A stretch of DNA of 64,000 nucleotides from Dipteronia dyeriana (taxonomy: Eukaryota > Streptophyta > Magnoliopsida > Sapindales > Sapindaceae), in the NCBI GenBank assembly GCA_032871835.1, contig CM065300.1:65917192-65981191 (forward strand), in the 5' to 3' direction. A program made the position numbers and the translations under genes. Shown here in pieces: positions 9,300 to 20,656 of this stretch. The notes beneath the pieces were generated by a model. That model was not told where the DNA came from and searched no databases. It saw nothing but the letters and a program-made list of their open reading frames with translations. How positions within the stretch are numbered: position 1 is the first letter of the stretch; every line of letters begins with the position of its first letter.

Positions 9300-11486
9300 T
9301 GAAAATAACCCTTAAAGCGTGTGTCTAATAAACCTAGAGAGGGGGGTGAATAGTTTTTTAATCAAGTCAAATACCAATTTTTCTTGAGTAGTCAATATTA
9401 AATATTTACCCAACAAACAATCAAACAAAATCAAGTGTAAAGTGTGGAAATATAAAGAACACTTGATATATACATGAAAATCCTCCAATTGGGAAAAACC
9501 ATGGGCTGTTAAGTGAGCCACACTCGATCATTGGAATCCACTATATGAGCGAAGGTTACACCCTCAAGTGATTCTCGGACTGTCACTCTCGAAAACCTCA
9601 GGCTATGGACACCGCTACTCACCGCTCTTGGTTCAGTCCCTAGTGATATCCCCTGATACACTACTTTTAGTGTGAACGCCTCTTACTCTACCCCCTTGGG
9701 CCTTTTATAGTGGCACCCGACCAATTGCTTGCCAACCCTCCTTTAGTTGCAAGACTTGAATTGCTTGGCACTACACGCCGGTAGTCACAAGACTTAATTC
9801 TCATAAAGAGATCAACAACCTATGTGAATATGATGAAATATTCAAACATGCAAATAATGCTAGGCAAAACACTAAATGCTTACCTAGGCACTTAAGAATG
9901 TCACTAAGTACAATTCCTAGATATCAATATCTATATGAATGCTTATAAAGACTTAACTGGATATGGATATGCAATATTACAATCTAGTTACTAAACAAAG
10001 CCATTTCAACACAAGTTGTCAATAAACATGGCATGGTCAATAAATGCAATCATCAAATGCAATCAATCAGACCTAAACAATATCTAAATGCAAAGCGTAA
10101 ATATTTAGCTAAAAGGGTAAAATAGTCCTAAATGCTAGCTATCAAAAAACAAACCCCAAACATGTCATAAATTTAATATATATCCAATTAATATGAAGAT
10201 ATACTAATCTAAGCAATAAATGACATGTCTTGGTAAGCTAAAACAATAAATGAACATTAATGGAGGTTCTACTTACCAATCAATGAAGATCCATGCTTTA
10301 AAATATGCAAGCATTGCAAGATGAAGATGGGTTTGGGGTTTGGAGAGTCAAAGAACAAAGCTTTAAGCTTTCTCTCTTTATGGGGGATTCTCTATTTCAA
10401 GAATGTGTTCTTGAAGCCCTAAAAAATGAGTTGGGGAAGAAGATAACATATATAAATGGACTAACACAATAGTGTGCAAAAATATGGGTGGAATGTCACC
10501 TCATTAACTGTTGCCGGTACATAAGTGACAAAGCACGCGACAACAATTTTTTCCTATCAAAAGTCTCTCGGACATAAGTGGCGAAGCAAGCGACAACACA
10601 ATAGCTCGAGATTTAAGTGACCTAAAACATGACCAAACGATATTGAAACCTTTTATATAGTATACCGTTGGAAAGGTATAGAAGTCTACTTTCTACTACA
10701 ATTTAAAATACAAGATTTGGATATCTATAGAAAGAGTTATGGTCATTTGAGTGACTAAAGGTTAGAAACAAACAACAATAGAGTTGCCCTATTTTTATGG
10801 TCAATTTGGAGATTTCAAAACCAGTCCAAACGGTCATCAAATATTACAAATAATATACCATTGGAAAGGTATAGGTGTCTAGTTTAAACAAAAATTTTCA
10901 AAACTCATTTTAAAGTATTGCATAAAAAGATATGATTATAAGACCATACAAAGGTCAGTTTTAAAAAACATTTAAATCATTGAAATCAACTCTTTTGAAA
11001 CTAGACACCTTACTTCATATAACCAAACCAAGAGAAGAATGAGACCTTCAAAAATGGTAACTCAACACGCTAGGACAATTACACCATCATGCAAGCATGG
11101 ATGTTTTCGATCAAACAATGAAAAACGAATTAAACACACAACAACCACACTTAAGACTATGAATGAAGTGCACCTTTGATTGTGAGTAAGAATGCACACA
11201 TAAGCAATAGGACACAAATACATATAAGAGTGTGTGCAATGTATGAGATGATGCACACATATAAGTAATAGACAACACAAATGAAAGATGAATCAAATCA
11301 TGCATTTATGTGTGTGCATCTAAACTCTTCAAGATGCAAAGTCAAGTGAATAAACCTTTTGCTCTCGAAGTCACGGAGATGATTGGAAGCTTGCCAGTGA
11401 GGACCTAAGCTACATATTATACAATCATTCCCAATGTGGTGTGGTTTGTCATGAAATAAGTCAATCATATAATTGAGGTCCTTACA
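9300..11486 (-). mobile_element. Solo SIRE-type copia LTR inserted in RT
   Basis: On the plus strand it starts TGAAAATAACCC and ends GAGGTCCTTACA. It is bounded by a perfect 5-bp duplication TTCTC (9295-9299 and 11487-11491). Reversed, its end has CTATTCACCCCCCTCTCTAG..TTTTCA, the signature of SIRE-type LTRs. An internal stretch (9800-9900) matches the truncated LTR of element C around 34700-34870 ('gatattgatatctagga', 'aaattcacataggttgtt'). This solo LTR and element C are therefore one family. No gene is inside. Confidence 0.88.
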
Positions 11487-12005
11487 TTCTCTAAGAATTC
11501 CTCGACAATTTTGTAGTGGTATACTTAAATGATATCATCATCTACACTAATTATTTGGCTAAGCATCTTGCTCATATTAGGCAAGTATTCTCTAGGTTGA
11601 GGGAGCATAAGTTGTATATGAAAAGAAATGTGAGTTTGTCGTAAGGAGGTGATGTTCTTGGGGTATTGGGTCAACAATGGAAAAATTATGATGGATGAGA
11701 AGTAAGTTCAAGCCAATCTAGATTGGCCTTCTTCTAGCAAGGTTGTTGAATTAAGGTCTTTTTAATCCTAGCCAACTATAATTGAAGATTCTTCAAGGTA
11801 CTTGAACAAGGTGAGTGCGTTGATAGATTTGCACAAGAATGACCATAAATGGGAATATATAGAAACATGTCAAAGGGCTTCGAAAAGATGAAGTTGGTGG
11901 TGTCTTCAAAACCTGTGTTACATCTTCTGTATTTTGAATTACCTTTTGAAGCGCACAAAAACACGTCAGATAGAGCTTTAGTTGGAGTTCTTGTGCATTC
12001 CAACT
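11487..12005 (+). pseudogene. Chromovirus reverse transcriptase, C-terminal half, RNase H lost
   Basis: The frame reads FLDNFVVVYLNDIIIY. The catalytic YLDD box has become YLND, losing an essential Asp. It is followed by HLAHIRQVFSRLREHKLYMK and ASSKVVELRSFL, the usual thumb/connection motifs. Near 11960 a start of RNase H is visible (DRALVGVLVH), but the sequence then jumps to material preceding integrase (HQTK...GLDG). The RNase H body with its DEDD residues is deleted. Confidence 0.75.
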
Positions 12006-12090
12006 GGTGTTGGATGGGATGGTTAAGAGGTGTTGGATTCTTCTTACATCAAACAAAACCAAGAGGTGTTGGATGGGATGGTTAAGAGGT
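12006..12090 (+). repeat. 59-bp tandem duplication at the RNase H deletion point
   Basis: A 26-bp block starting ggtgttggatgggatgg occurs at 12006-12031 and 12065-12090. It lies exactly where the RNase H domain is missing and may mark a slippage or deletion event. Confidence 0.8.
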
Positions 12091-12159
12091 ATTAGGTGGA
12101 AGATGGCTTGTTGTATGCCAAATGCAGTAGGCTATACATACCCTCTAGTGGGGTATTGA

Positions 12160-13200
12160 AACGTTAGTTATTAAAGGAGACATGTGGCCCTCATTGGGTG
12201 GGACATTCTAGGGTTGAGAGAATGGTGGCCATACTGTCCATGAGCGAATTTTGGCCCAAGATGTATGAAGATGTTAAAGCATATGTCAAGACTTGCTTGG
12301 TGTGTCAGTTGGACAAGACTAAGTGAAGAAAGTAGGTCGGGTTGTTGCAGGTGTTGCCTGTCACTAAGAAGCCATGAACATATATTTTAATGGATATCAT
12401 AATAGGGTTTACAACGGTTGACGGGTTTCATTCCATCAAGGTGGTGGTCGATCGATTCTCAAAGTATGCAGTGTTCATTCTAGCACCTCATGCATTTCTA
12501 ACAGATAAAGTGACAGAGTTGTTATTTAGGCATGTGGTGAAAACATTTGGGGTGCCTAGTGAAAATCTTATTGTAAGGGATGCTCAGTTTACAGGACAAT
12601 TCTAGACATATCTCTTCAAGCTGATCTGGTATGAACTGAAGTTTTCCACAACTAACCATCCACAGAAGGATGGGCAAATGGAAAGGATTATTATGTAATT
12701 AGAGGAGTATTTGAGGCATTACGTTACTACTAGTCAGTGGAATTGGGTGGAGTTGATGGATGTTGCACAATTCTGTTACAGTTTGCACAAGTCATCGTCA
12801 AAGAGCATGAACCGATGGAGTTATTCATGGGATTTCAACCTCTCACTCCATTAAAGGTAGCTCTACAGAAAGATCAGCTGCTTATCGCTTGGCTCGAAAC
12901 AAAACTGAAATGATAAAAGGTGATATTGAAAGCCAAGTCATGGCAGCAATACAAATGAAGAAGTATGCGGATCAACACCGTCGTTCATTTAAGTTCAAAG
13001 TAGGTGACAAGGTCTTGTTGAAGTTAACTTCTTAGATTTGGAAGAAGGCCAGGAACTGTAGATATGAAAAGGGGCTGATTTAGAGGTATGATGAACCATT
13101 TGTTATGAAGGAATGGGTGGGGAATGTGGCTTATAGGTTGGCATTACAAGACAGATTGAAGATCCATCCAACATTCTATATGAGCTTATGAAGCCTTATT
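12160..13200 (+). pseudogene. Chromovirus integrase relic
   Basis: Frames show the zinc-domain end (MYEDVKAYVKTCLVCQLDKT) and the catalytic core from MDIIIGFTTVDGF through KVVVDRFSKYAVFI. VVKTFGVPSENLIVRDAQFTG follows, where the second catalytic Asp is expected, then ELKFSTTNHPQKDGQMERI, where the usual glutamate-bearing TERVN is MERI. LEEYLRHYVT and VAQFCYSLHKSS come next. These are strong chromovirus integrase motifs, similar to the Galadriel clade as I know it. Multiple stops and frameshifts are present. A related but separate relic is on the minus strand at 30173-30841. Confidence 0.8.
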
Positions 13201-13229
13201 ATGAAGAAGATGGTTCTAGTAGGGCACAA

Positions 13230-13400
13230 TAGTGGCGGGTGCCTCCTGTTATCAGAGTAGAGTTCAAAAAGACAGTAGAAATGATGATGGATCACTATAT
13301 GGTCGGTGAGAGTAACTTTAATCAGAAGAGATATTTTCTGATTGTTGGAAGGGCGAAAGTGAGCTCGATGCTATGTAGGAGTGTGGTGCAACTTTATGGA
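13230..13400 (+). pseudogene. Chromodomain-like integrase tail
   Basis: The open stretch reads VEFKKTVEMMMDHYMVG, then NQKRYFLIVGRAKVS and VVQLYGF. Spacing resembles the integrase-fused chromodomain (VE.ILDHRVVG ... EYLVHWKG ... LWQF). The aromatic/Trp residues of the KW.G segment are changed, so methyl-lysine binding is unlikely. It supports placing the element among chromoviruses. Confidence 0.5.
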
Positions 13401-13429
13401 TTTTGTACACGATCAGACTATTTTATATC

Positions 13430-15480
13430 TATTTTAGGTCCCTTACATCTTATTGTTTGTTCTTGTTTTCGAGCATATTTTTGTATATAATGTGTGTGTT
13501 GAGCCACGTGTGGGTGCATATTCCCTACTATAAGGTTTAGAGCTTAAAGTTTAGATTGGGAGGTAAAATGATCAAAAAGGAGAATAAAATGGAGAGTATG
13601 TAGAGTTGTCGTGCCTCACCGTTGATACAGACCGCAACATGATCTAAGCCTAACCATGGCCAAGCAAATCCAGATGTTTCCATGTTTGATCCGTCGTCAA
13701 GCAAGAACGCAACATCGAGACCGTGTGTATGAACTCCGATGCATTTTTCGACAGCTTATGGGCTGAAATTGTATAGGCCTATTCAGAACATCTGACTTGT
13801 AGGAGCCATAGCGCTTTTAGATTGTGCCACAATGAGATTCACTTATATTCGAAAAGGTATGGAAGTCTAGTTTCCATAACATTTTACGAATTGTGATAAA
13901 GACTTTTTTGGAGGAAGTTATGCTTGTTTGAGTAACAGGTGCATAATGTAGAAGTGGAATTCGATTGGCACCCAAACCACCGATTTGACCACCGATAACC
14001 TCCACAATGTTGTTTTTAAGCCTAAAATTGAGGGGTAATTTTATCCCTTCACTACCATTTCATGCTCTAACCTCCATCTATTATATAAACACCTCTTTCT
14101 CTTCTCTCTTGAGGCAATAAACAAACCACGCTTCATTTTCTTCATTCTTCTTCATCAAATCAAGAGAGAGAGAAGCTTTCAAGCATCAATGGAGGAAACC
14201 TCCATAGAAAGCTCACCATCACCATTTCTACCCATCTTTCCCTACATTTGTGAGAAGATTTCATGGAGTTAGGAGAGGTCTTTGACCGATTTTGTACTAG
14301 GCAAGGAATGGAGCTCTTAGAGGGGTTTATTCAAGGGTTGTATCTAAACTCATTCTCCATGTATTATTGTTTTTCTTATGTGTATTCCCTGTTTAGGAGT
14401 ATTTATAATCCCACACTTTAGATATTTATATATGATGATTCTTTTGTTCATTTGAGTTTTGTTTCATTCTTGCCATGATTGATTATATCTCTTATCCTGA
14501 AATGCATGTTCATGGATGATTGAAAATTAATATGTGTTCATAGATGGGATAAGGAGTAGATTAATATAATTTAGGAGTAGTTGTAATATAATATCCCATT
14601 TGTGTGTATATGTTGATGGATGGTCGAAATTTCATGTTCATGGATGAGTTTGAGTGAATTAGAGTTATGATTGTGCTTTAGGAGGGGCTCTATAGGCATT
14701 GTCTGGGCTAATTAGTTAGGAATAATGGATGAAACTGATAATTACCATATTGGAAGAGTTTTGGTTCACTGTTTTTGTTATACATTGGTCCTTACTTATT
14801 TCTCACGCTAGGGGCTCTAGGTGAGTTATGATTAAAGATACAATAATTGGACTTTGGCTACTTCTCACACTAGGGACACTAGGTGAGTTATGGTTGGAGT
14901 TACAATAATTGAGAATTCGGCTATTTCTTACACTAGGGGTTCTAGGTAAGTTATGGTTGGAGGAACAATCACTTTTTCCATATTCATTAGACTTAACGTT
15001 GCCATTTTACATTACCATGCTAGTATTGGGGCTCAATCTAGCATTGGTTTGTAGAATTGGTTCACATGTGTTGGTTAAGGTTTTGTGTATGAGAGGCTCT
15101 CAACACACTCTTCAACTGTTAGCTCTGTGAATGCGTATAAATCAGATTAAGCCAAGAACAAACCCTTTACTTGAATTGGATGTGCTTAATCTAATAGATG
15201 TGCCTTTGCATTTGGTGACCTTATTACCCCTTATGTGTCCATTATCTGGCATCTCTCTTATGCACCCTTTTATTATTTCTCATTTAATCACCATTCTCAC
15301 CCCTCCATATTCTTTTATTTATTTTTTGTATTTACATTATTTTTACTTTCCTGTATACATATCACACCACACCATTCTCACATTTTTGCATTTTATTTAT
15401 ATTGCTTTCAATAAACACTAGAAATTGATACTGTTGACGAATCACACATCCCTGCAAGTTATACTAATTTATTGTTATAG
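13430..15480 (+). mobile_element. LTR-X copy b (3' LTR side of the chromovirus)
   Basis: Directly follows the integrase tail. It shares the block order of copies a and c: 'ttccctactataag', the CpG-containing 'gatacagaccgcaac' region, 'gggctgaaattgtatagg', 'ggaggaaacctccat' and 'ttcaagggttgtatct'. The last 300 bp are T-rich with aataaacac at 15411-15419, possibly polyadenylation context. Exact TG/CA ends are not resolved. Short open frames inside are spurious. Confidence 0.6.
14802..14980 (+). repeat. 62-63-bp tandem repeat in LTR-X copy b
   Basis: The units contain 'ct(c/t)ac(a/g)ctaggg..ctaggt(g/a)agttatg' and start at 14802, 14864 and 14927. Most units also carry 'acaataattg'. The array is absent from the portion of copy a I could compare. 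Confidence 0.8.
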
Positions 15481-15626
15481 ATGTATTTTGACTCATGCCT
15501 AATAAGCGATGTTGATTTTATAAATATTTTGATGATGCTTTCAATGACCAAAAATACACTCGTCAGTGCATGAGTACCTAAATAACCTCACGGCGAGGAT
15601 GTCGTCTATCTTTGGTGCCGGTAGTT
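15481..15626. other. Unassigned spacer
   Basis: About 150 bp between LTR-X copy b and the next LTR. I see no motif that identifies it. It may be the degraded end of either neighbour. Confidence 0.3.
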
Positions 15627-16473
15627 TGTTAGACCCCGAAATATGAGCATAGACCGAGCCTATGCCAAAGGGCTTGGTAGGGAGGCACCAATGCTCAAAA
15701 GATGGCATGTTCGATGGCAGGCCTTGTGCGAAAAAGACTGTGCTAGCTTTAGTTGGCTAGTACGATGTTTCTTAGCAGAGGTAAAAACTTGGTGATGCTG
15801 AAGCATTAGTGGTGAGCAGCTATCGTAGTCAAAGCAATGGGCTGTGAGCATGGACGAGACAACAAAGCTTTGGTTGGTGTGCAAAATGGTTTGGCATGCA
15901 AGTTGTAAGGTGTGGTAAGACTTGTACGAGTTACACACACAAGTCTACCAAGACATGGAAAGCATCGTCAACAAAACAAGCTACTTGGAGATCATGTAAG
16001 TTTGAAGATCAAGTAACCTAGATTGGCTTAGAAAAACTAAAGTAGAGTTGGCAGTGTATACCTAAGTTGAGTTGGACTCGATATCCATGACCATGTTGGC
16101 ATAGGATATGAGTAGTTGTGTTTGAGTGCATTACTTGTTCGGCACTCATATAAATAGAGCATGATATTTATGGAAGAGAGAACAAGAGAGAGGTATTGTG
16201 ATTTTACCACGAAGCAAGTATATTCCTCATTATTTGTAAGCAATAAATTGGTTAGGCTAAGAGAAGTCTCCCGTAAAGCTTTTGTATTGTGCTTATAGTT
16301 ATGTGCATGTGCCTACTATTGTGTGTGCGTGCTAACTATTTGTGTAGGTGATTGGCTTGCTTAGCAATAACTTGGTGCATTGCGATGTGAAATGATCAAT
16401 AAAGACCTGGAAACACATTGGGTGCATGTGTTTGTGTGTGGATGACTAGATCCTGGTGTTTCTAGTGCTAACA
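15627..16473 (+). mobile_element. Left LTR of a small chromovirus derivative (element G)
   Basis: It starts TGTTAGACCCCGAAATATGAGC and ends GTGCTAACA. Several blocks recur in the right LTR (17530 on): 'gttggact(c/a)gatatccatga', 'gtgttggcata.gatat(a/g)ag', 'gtgcattact' and 'ttccgtaaa(a)gc'. It contains no gene. The short internal region suggests a deletion derivative. Confidence 0.65.
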
Positions 16474-16554
16474 CCTTAGAAAATTGTAGGGTAATTTTTT
16501 AGGGTGTGAGAAGTGATGCATCTTAATAGGACCTTAGAGTGAGAACTTGATAAG

Positions 16555-16740
16555 GACATTGTAGCATGATAGTGGTGTAACCGGAGTCGATTTCGACATG
16601 GATATTTGGTATCGAGTTCTTTATGAAGGCCAATGTGATAATAACGTCGCACTTTCGAGGCATTTTAATTGGGGATGGAAAGCATTTATGCTTCATTCTA
16701 GCAGAGAAGAGTTTGAACAAGCGGGAAAGAGAAACTTACT
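16555..16740 (+). pseudogene. Protease fragment of element G
   Basis: Aligned by eye with 8480-8630, it shares 'tagcatgatagtggt' and 'ttggtatcgagttctttat'. Conceptual translation gives FGIEFFMKANVII, then DGKHLCFILAEKSL, equivalent to the chromovirus protease C-terminus. The active-site half is absent. It shows that G derives from the same chromovirus group as the genes at 7600-13400. Confidence 0.6.
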
Positions 16741-17515
16741 CTGCATGTGAATGAGACAACACAAGCATTAGAAGAGGAAAGGTATGTGGTAATACTTAAG
16801 ATCAAGCTTAGTGGTGTGGCAGAATCGTTGAGGGTGGACGATTGAAAGCGTCCAAAGTTTCTTGCTATGGTCTTGTGCGGTTTCAGAGAAAATGAGGTGA
16901 TCGTTCAATGCTTAGGAAAGGTCCTAAGATGCTCATGAAATACGAAGGTGAGAAGAATGTATTTCATGACGAGACAATGGTAAGGCAATAGGTCTTTAGG
17001 TGACGAGACAAGTGACTTGCTCATCAAAGATAAAAGGGTTTTTTACAATAGAACATCCTTCCATGAAAAAAAAGAGAAATTTGAGAAGGCCTCATTGGAT
17101 GATCCATATTGGAACAGAGTAAGAGTGGGACCGAATGGGTGCTCGAAAGTACTCCCGATAAGAGTGTCGGATGTTTCAATTGGGAAGGGCTGTCACCCAG
17201 AATTCATACATATAGGTGTGTGAATTGCATGGGCTTGGTGCGTGAGAACTAATCCTACGGTAGGGTATGGAGTAATGACTTGGTACAAGTCATGATCTGA
17301 GGTATGGCTTGGAAAAATAAGCAATGGGCGTACCTATGAGGGGTTGACATTATGAGAAGAAGATGGAATGGTGATACTGGTCGACTTGGTTTTGTGCAAC
17401 AAAGCTTGGTAAAGGCTGATGCAAGGCAGGTGATAGTGTATGAGTGTTGTGGGCTGATTGGCATTAGTGCAATGCAGTGCTTGAAGTTAGTCCTGATGAG
17501 GATGTCATTTGTTTT
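16741..17515 (+). other. Internal region of element G
   Basis: Between the protease fragment and the polypurine tract. The longest open frames (17017-17223, 17352-17543) show no domain I recognise and no RT or integrase motif. It is probably decayed 3' pol/untranslated sequence. Confidence 0.35.
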
Positions 17516-17527
17516 AAGTGGGGGAGC
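17516..17527 (+). promoter_or_regulatory. Polypurine tract of element G
   Basis: AAGTGGGGGAGC lies two bases before the right LTR start TGTTACACCAC at 17530, the correct place for plus-strand priming. Confidence 0.7.
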
Positions 17528-17529
17528 TT

Positions 17530-18426
17530 TGTTACACCACTAAATGTGAGCTAGGCGAGGTGGCGTTAGCAAGCAACATTGGTTTACGTTGCTAGGCATT
17601 GATGGCATGAAGAACATATGGTGTTATAGGAAAACAAGGGCTATTTGTAGCAAGGTGTGCGCTAGGCGGAATGTTGTGCACACACAAGGGAAGCATTGGC
17701 GCGTTGGAAGCTTCGCATGAGTTGTGCAATGAGAGGCCTGGGCAAAAATTGAGACGCTTGGTGGGCAAGCATAAAGAGCTCGTATGACACTAGATGATCG
17801 TATCAAGGTAGGCTTCAGGGATGGCTTGAAGACCAAGGAAATGAGTTTGCTTAGGCAGAAAGTAAAGAGATCAAGTAACCTAGTTGGCTTCGGATATCTA
17901 ATTAGAGTTGGCTAAGGATATATAGATTGTGTTGGACTAGATATCCATGATCGTGTTGGCATAAGATATAAGTAGTAGTGTGCATTACTTTTCCAAACAA
18001 TATACTAGGGTTTGATGCTCATTAGAGAATAAAGGGAATCATAGAGAATCGAAGAGAGCATGAGAGTTGAATTTTTGAGACTTTTTTTAAGGGAGAATGT
18101 GAGATGTAGATAGTAAGGGCTGCTACTTCGAGACACTAACTAGTATAGGTGATAGGTTGTAGTGATCCTTAGAAAGAGATGATCGTGGCCATCAACTTAT
18201 GGCGTGGGTGAATGCTAAGGCTTTATACATTTAGTGGTGTATAAAGGTAGAGACAACAAAGAGTGTGTTGATCCTACTATGATCTTGTAATGAGTTCTAA
18301 ATCAATAAGAGTGTTGGTTTTGTTGGGAGGGAAAACTTCCGTAAAAGCATGTCTTGTGATACTTATTGTGTGTGTGTGTGTGCTACTGAGTATGTATGCT
18401 TGCGTGATGTGTAAATATGTGGGTCT
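17530..18426 (+). mobile_element. Right LTR of element G, cut by element B
   Basis: It starts TGTTACACCACTAAATGTGAGC and follows the left LTR through 'cttccgtaaaagc', then is cut at 18426 by element B, whose duplication GGTCT is 18422-18426. A (TG)n stretch lies at about 18368-18382. Its missing end should continue at 29898, but that match is weak. Confidence 0.6.
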
Positions 18427-20587
18427 TGTTAGGTTTTAGATTTGTGTTGGTTTGATTCCATAACAAAACTCTTTCTTTGTAATGTTTAGTTTATTAGATG
18501 ATTCATGGTTTATGTGAGCTTCAAATTTGGATAGCGACTTCTCATGAAAAGTTCGTCTTCAGAAGGAAATGTGCTTACTTGGATGCAAAGGTATCCAGAT
18601 TCTCCATCCTCTTGCAAGGCGTTTTAGGCACACACATAAATAGCATTCATATGTGTCCCTGTATCATTGTGTAAATTTATATTACACGTACACACACTTA
18701 TTAAAGTATGCACATGCATTAGATTTAATTTGACAATGTTGGAGAAATTATATATTCTAGGACTATATCTAGGAAATGACATACTTGTGTGTAATTTTAT
18801 TTTTTTGTTTGTATTTTTATAATATTATACTTGATTATATTCTCATATAATTTCTTATTGAGTTCGGGTCGTTTCGGTTACTCATTCATATTTTTTCGAG
18901 TTCTGAGTAGGAAGTTACGAAACTTTCCGTGTCTTTATCGTATATGGTTTTCGGCCTTGTGTATCTAGTTGAATTCCATATATTTTATAAAAGTTTTATT
19001 GACATTCATGTCCATGAGGAGTTACGGTTTGTAATCCGAAAACGGATTCGAATTCGGAGTTTGGAGGTCGGAGGTCGGAGGTCGGAGGTCGGAGAACGGT
19101 CTAAGAACAAGAGAGATAATTTATAGTGTGACGCATACACGTGAATCTTTGAGCACCTTGTTTTTTTCTACACGTGTCGTTGTTGTGATATGTAATTGGG
19201 CACACTAGTGTTCTCGCGTAAGCTCACAACATGTGATTATTTGCCTTGAAATTTTTTTTAAAGAATCACGCGTGTCTGTACTGGTCCCGTGAATTTTTTT
19301 TTCTTAATTTTTTCTTTAAATACTCTTTTCGGAAAAATTGAAAAACTAGATGTAGAATTTGCTCTCCAATTTTTCATATCTCCTAAATACTATAACTTTT
19401 TCATTCTCCAAATCAAATGATTCGAAATGGAGAATTCTTGTCTGCCAGTTCTCTATCTTTTCCATAAAAGTTTAGAGTCATTTGATTGAATTTTCTAATA
19501 GGTTAACATACAAAAACGGGACTGTACAGTTTTCATTTGAGGTATTGATTTCTCTATTTATTTTTGAGCTTTAAATCTTCAACTACCTTGTTTTTTTTCT
19601 TCCAAATATGTTTGATTGTTGTGTATACTTTGATTAGAGTATTGAACTCTAATAGAGCTAGATTGAGATTCAATTGACAAGTATGCCGAATTAGGTTTCT
19701 CAAATTTATGGATTTACATGTTTGTGATGTTGTATTGTGCTAGCTTTGATTTTAGGAATATTTTGGGTGATCGTTGGCATCTTTTCTATGATAAATAGTC
19801 TTTACATATGTTAGGTCACTTTGATTCAATATTTGTTAAAATAGAATATTTGGTATGTACATGAATAATTTGTTTGATTGCATTATTTTTGGATTATAAA
19901 CTAGAATACATTTCACATGTGCTTATTGATTCATTTTTAGTTTCCATAGGATATATTGATCATATATAATATGTTGTTTGTGTTTGAATCATTTGCTTTC
20001 ACTTAGATCATATGCCTTGAGGTTGGAAGTCTCATTTCTTAGAGTGATTCTTTGATTTGAGCATTGGATGTCTTGGCTAGGATCGGGGTAATCCGGTTAG
20101 CTAAGCGTGGAAGTCTTGTCTAGAGTCGGGAGGACTTGGATAAATAAGCAAGGAATCTTCCTAGAGATAGGAGGTCTTGGATAGGAAGTCGGAATAGTAA
20201 GTTCACTAGGCCCGAGGTTAAAAAAAGTGTAGATAGCTTAGAGAGTGAATCTTGTGTTGATTGCCTCTTGAGTTTGTATCTCTTATTTGTCATAATGATT
20301 TGCTTTTGCCAGTGGTTGTGGTATCAACTCGTGGATGTTTCCATTTTTGAGGTTTTACCAGGTAAATATCCTCGTGTTGATTTTAGCTTTTTATTTTTCT
20401 TGAATCGTATTGATTCATTTAATGCTTATTTGAAATCACATTCACTTGATTGAATCAATCAACTTGCTAAAGTTTCATTGTGTATTTATATTTCTTGATA
20501 AGAAAAAGAGACTGCAAGAGTTTGACCATATACCTATTCACCCCCTCTAGTTATATTTAACACAATAATTGGTTAAGGGGATTTTCA
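18427..20587 (+). mobile_element. 5' LTR of element B
   Basis: It runs from TGTTAGGTTTTAGATTTGTG to GGGGATTTTCA. The CACCCCCTCTAG block is near 20540. Relative to the 3' LTR it lacks about 450 bp (equivalent of 28043-28510) and has a 7-bp repeat expansion at 19063. It holds a decayed '(g)gaagtcttg.ctag..tcggg' array at 20027-20190. Confidence 0.85.
19063..19090 (+). repeat. 7-bp microsatellite (GGAGGTC)4
   Basis: Four perfect copies. The 3' LTR has a single unit at the same place ('ttggaggctggag'), so the array expanded after insertion. Confidence 0.9.
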
Positions 20588-20589
20588 AT

Positions 20590-20601
20590 TGGTATCAGAG
20601 C
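20590..20601 (+). promoter_or_regulatory. Primer-binding site (initiator Met tRNA), element B
   Basis: TGGTATCAGAGC follows the LTR end TTTTCA by two bases. It is complementary to the 3' end of plant initiator tRNA-Met, the primer used by most plant copia elements. Confidence 0.9.
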
Positions 20602-20656
20602 GGGTGTCTAGAAGTAATTAGATAGGTCCATATTTTAGTGTTTTTTTTTCGGTGTT

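Noticed and set aside
15131..15421. 96-codon Leu/Ile/Tyr-rich frame that looks like a membrane protein
   Set aside because: T-rich end of LTR-X; hydrophobicity follows from base composition and no homologous frame exists in copy c.
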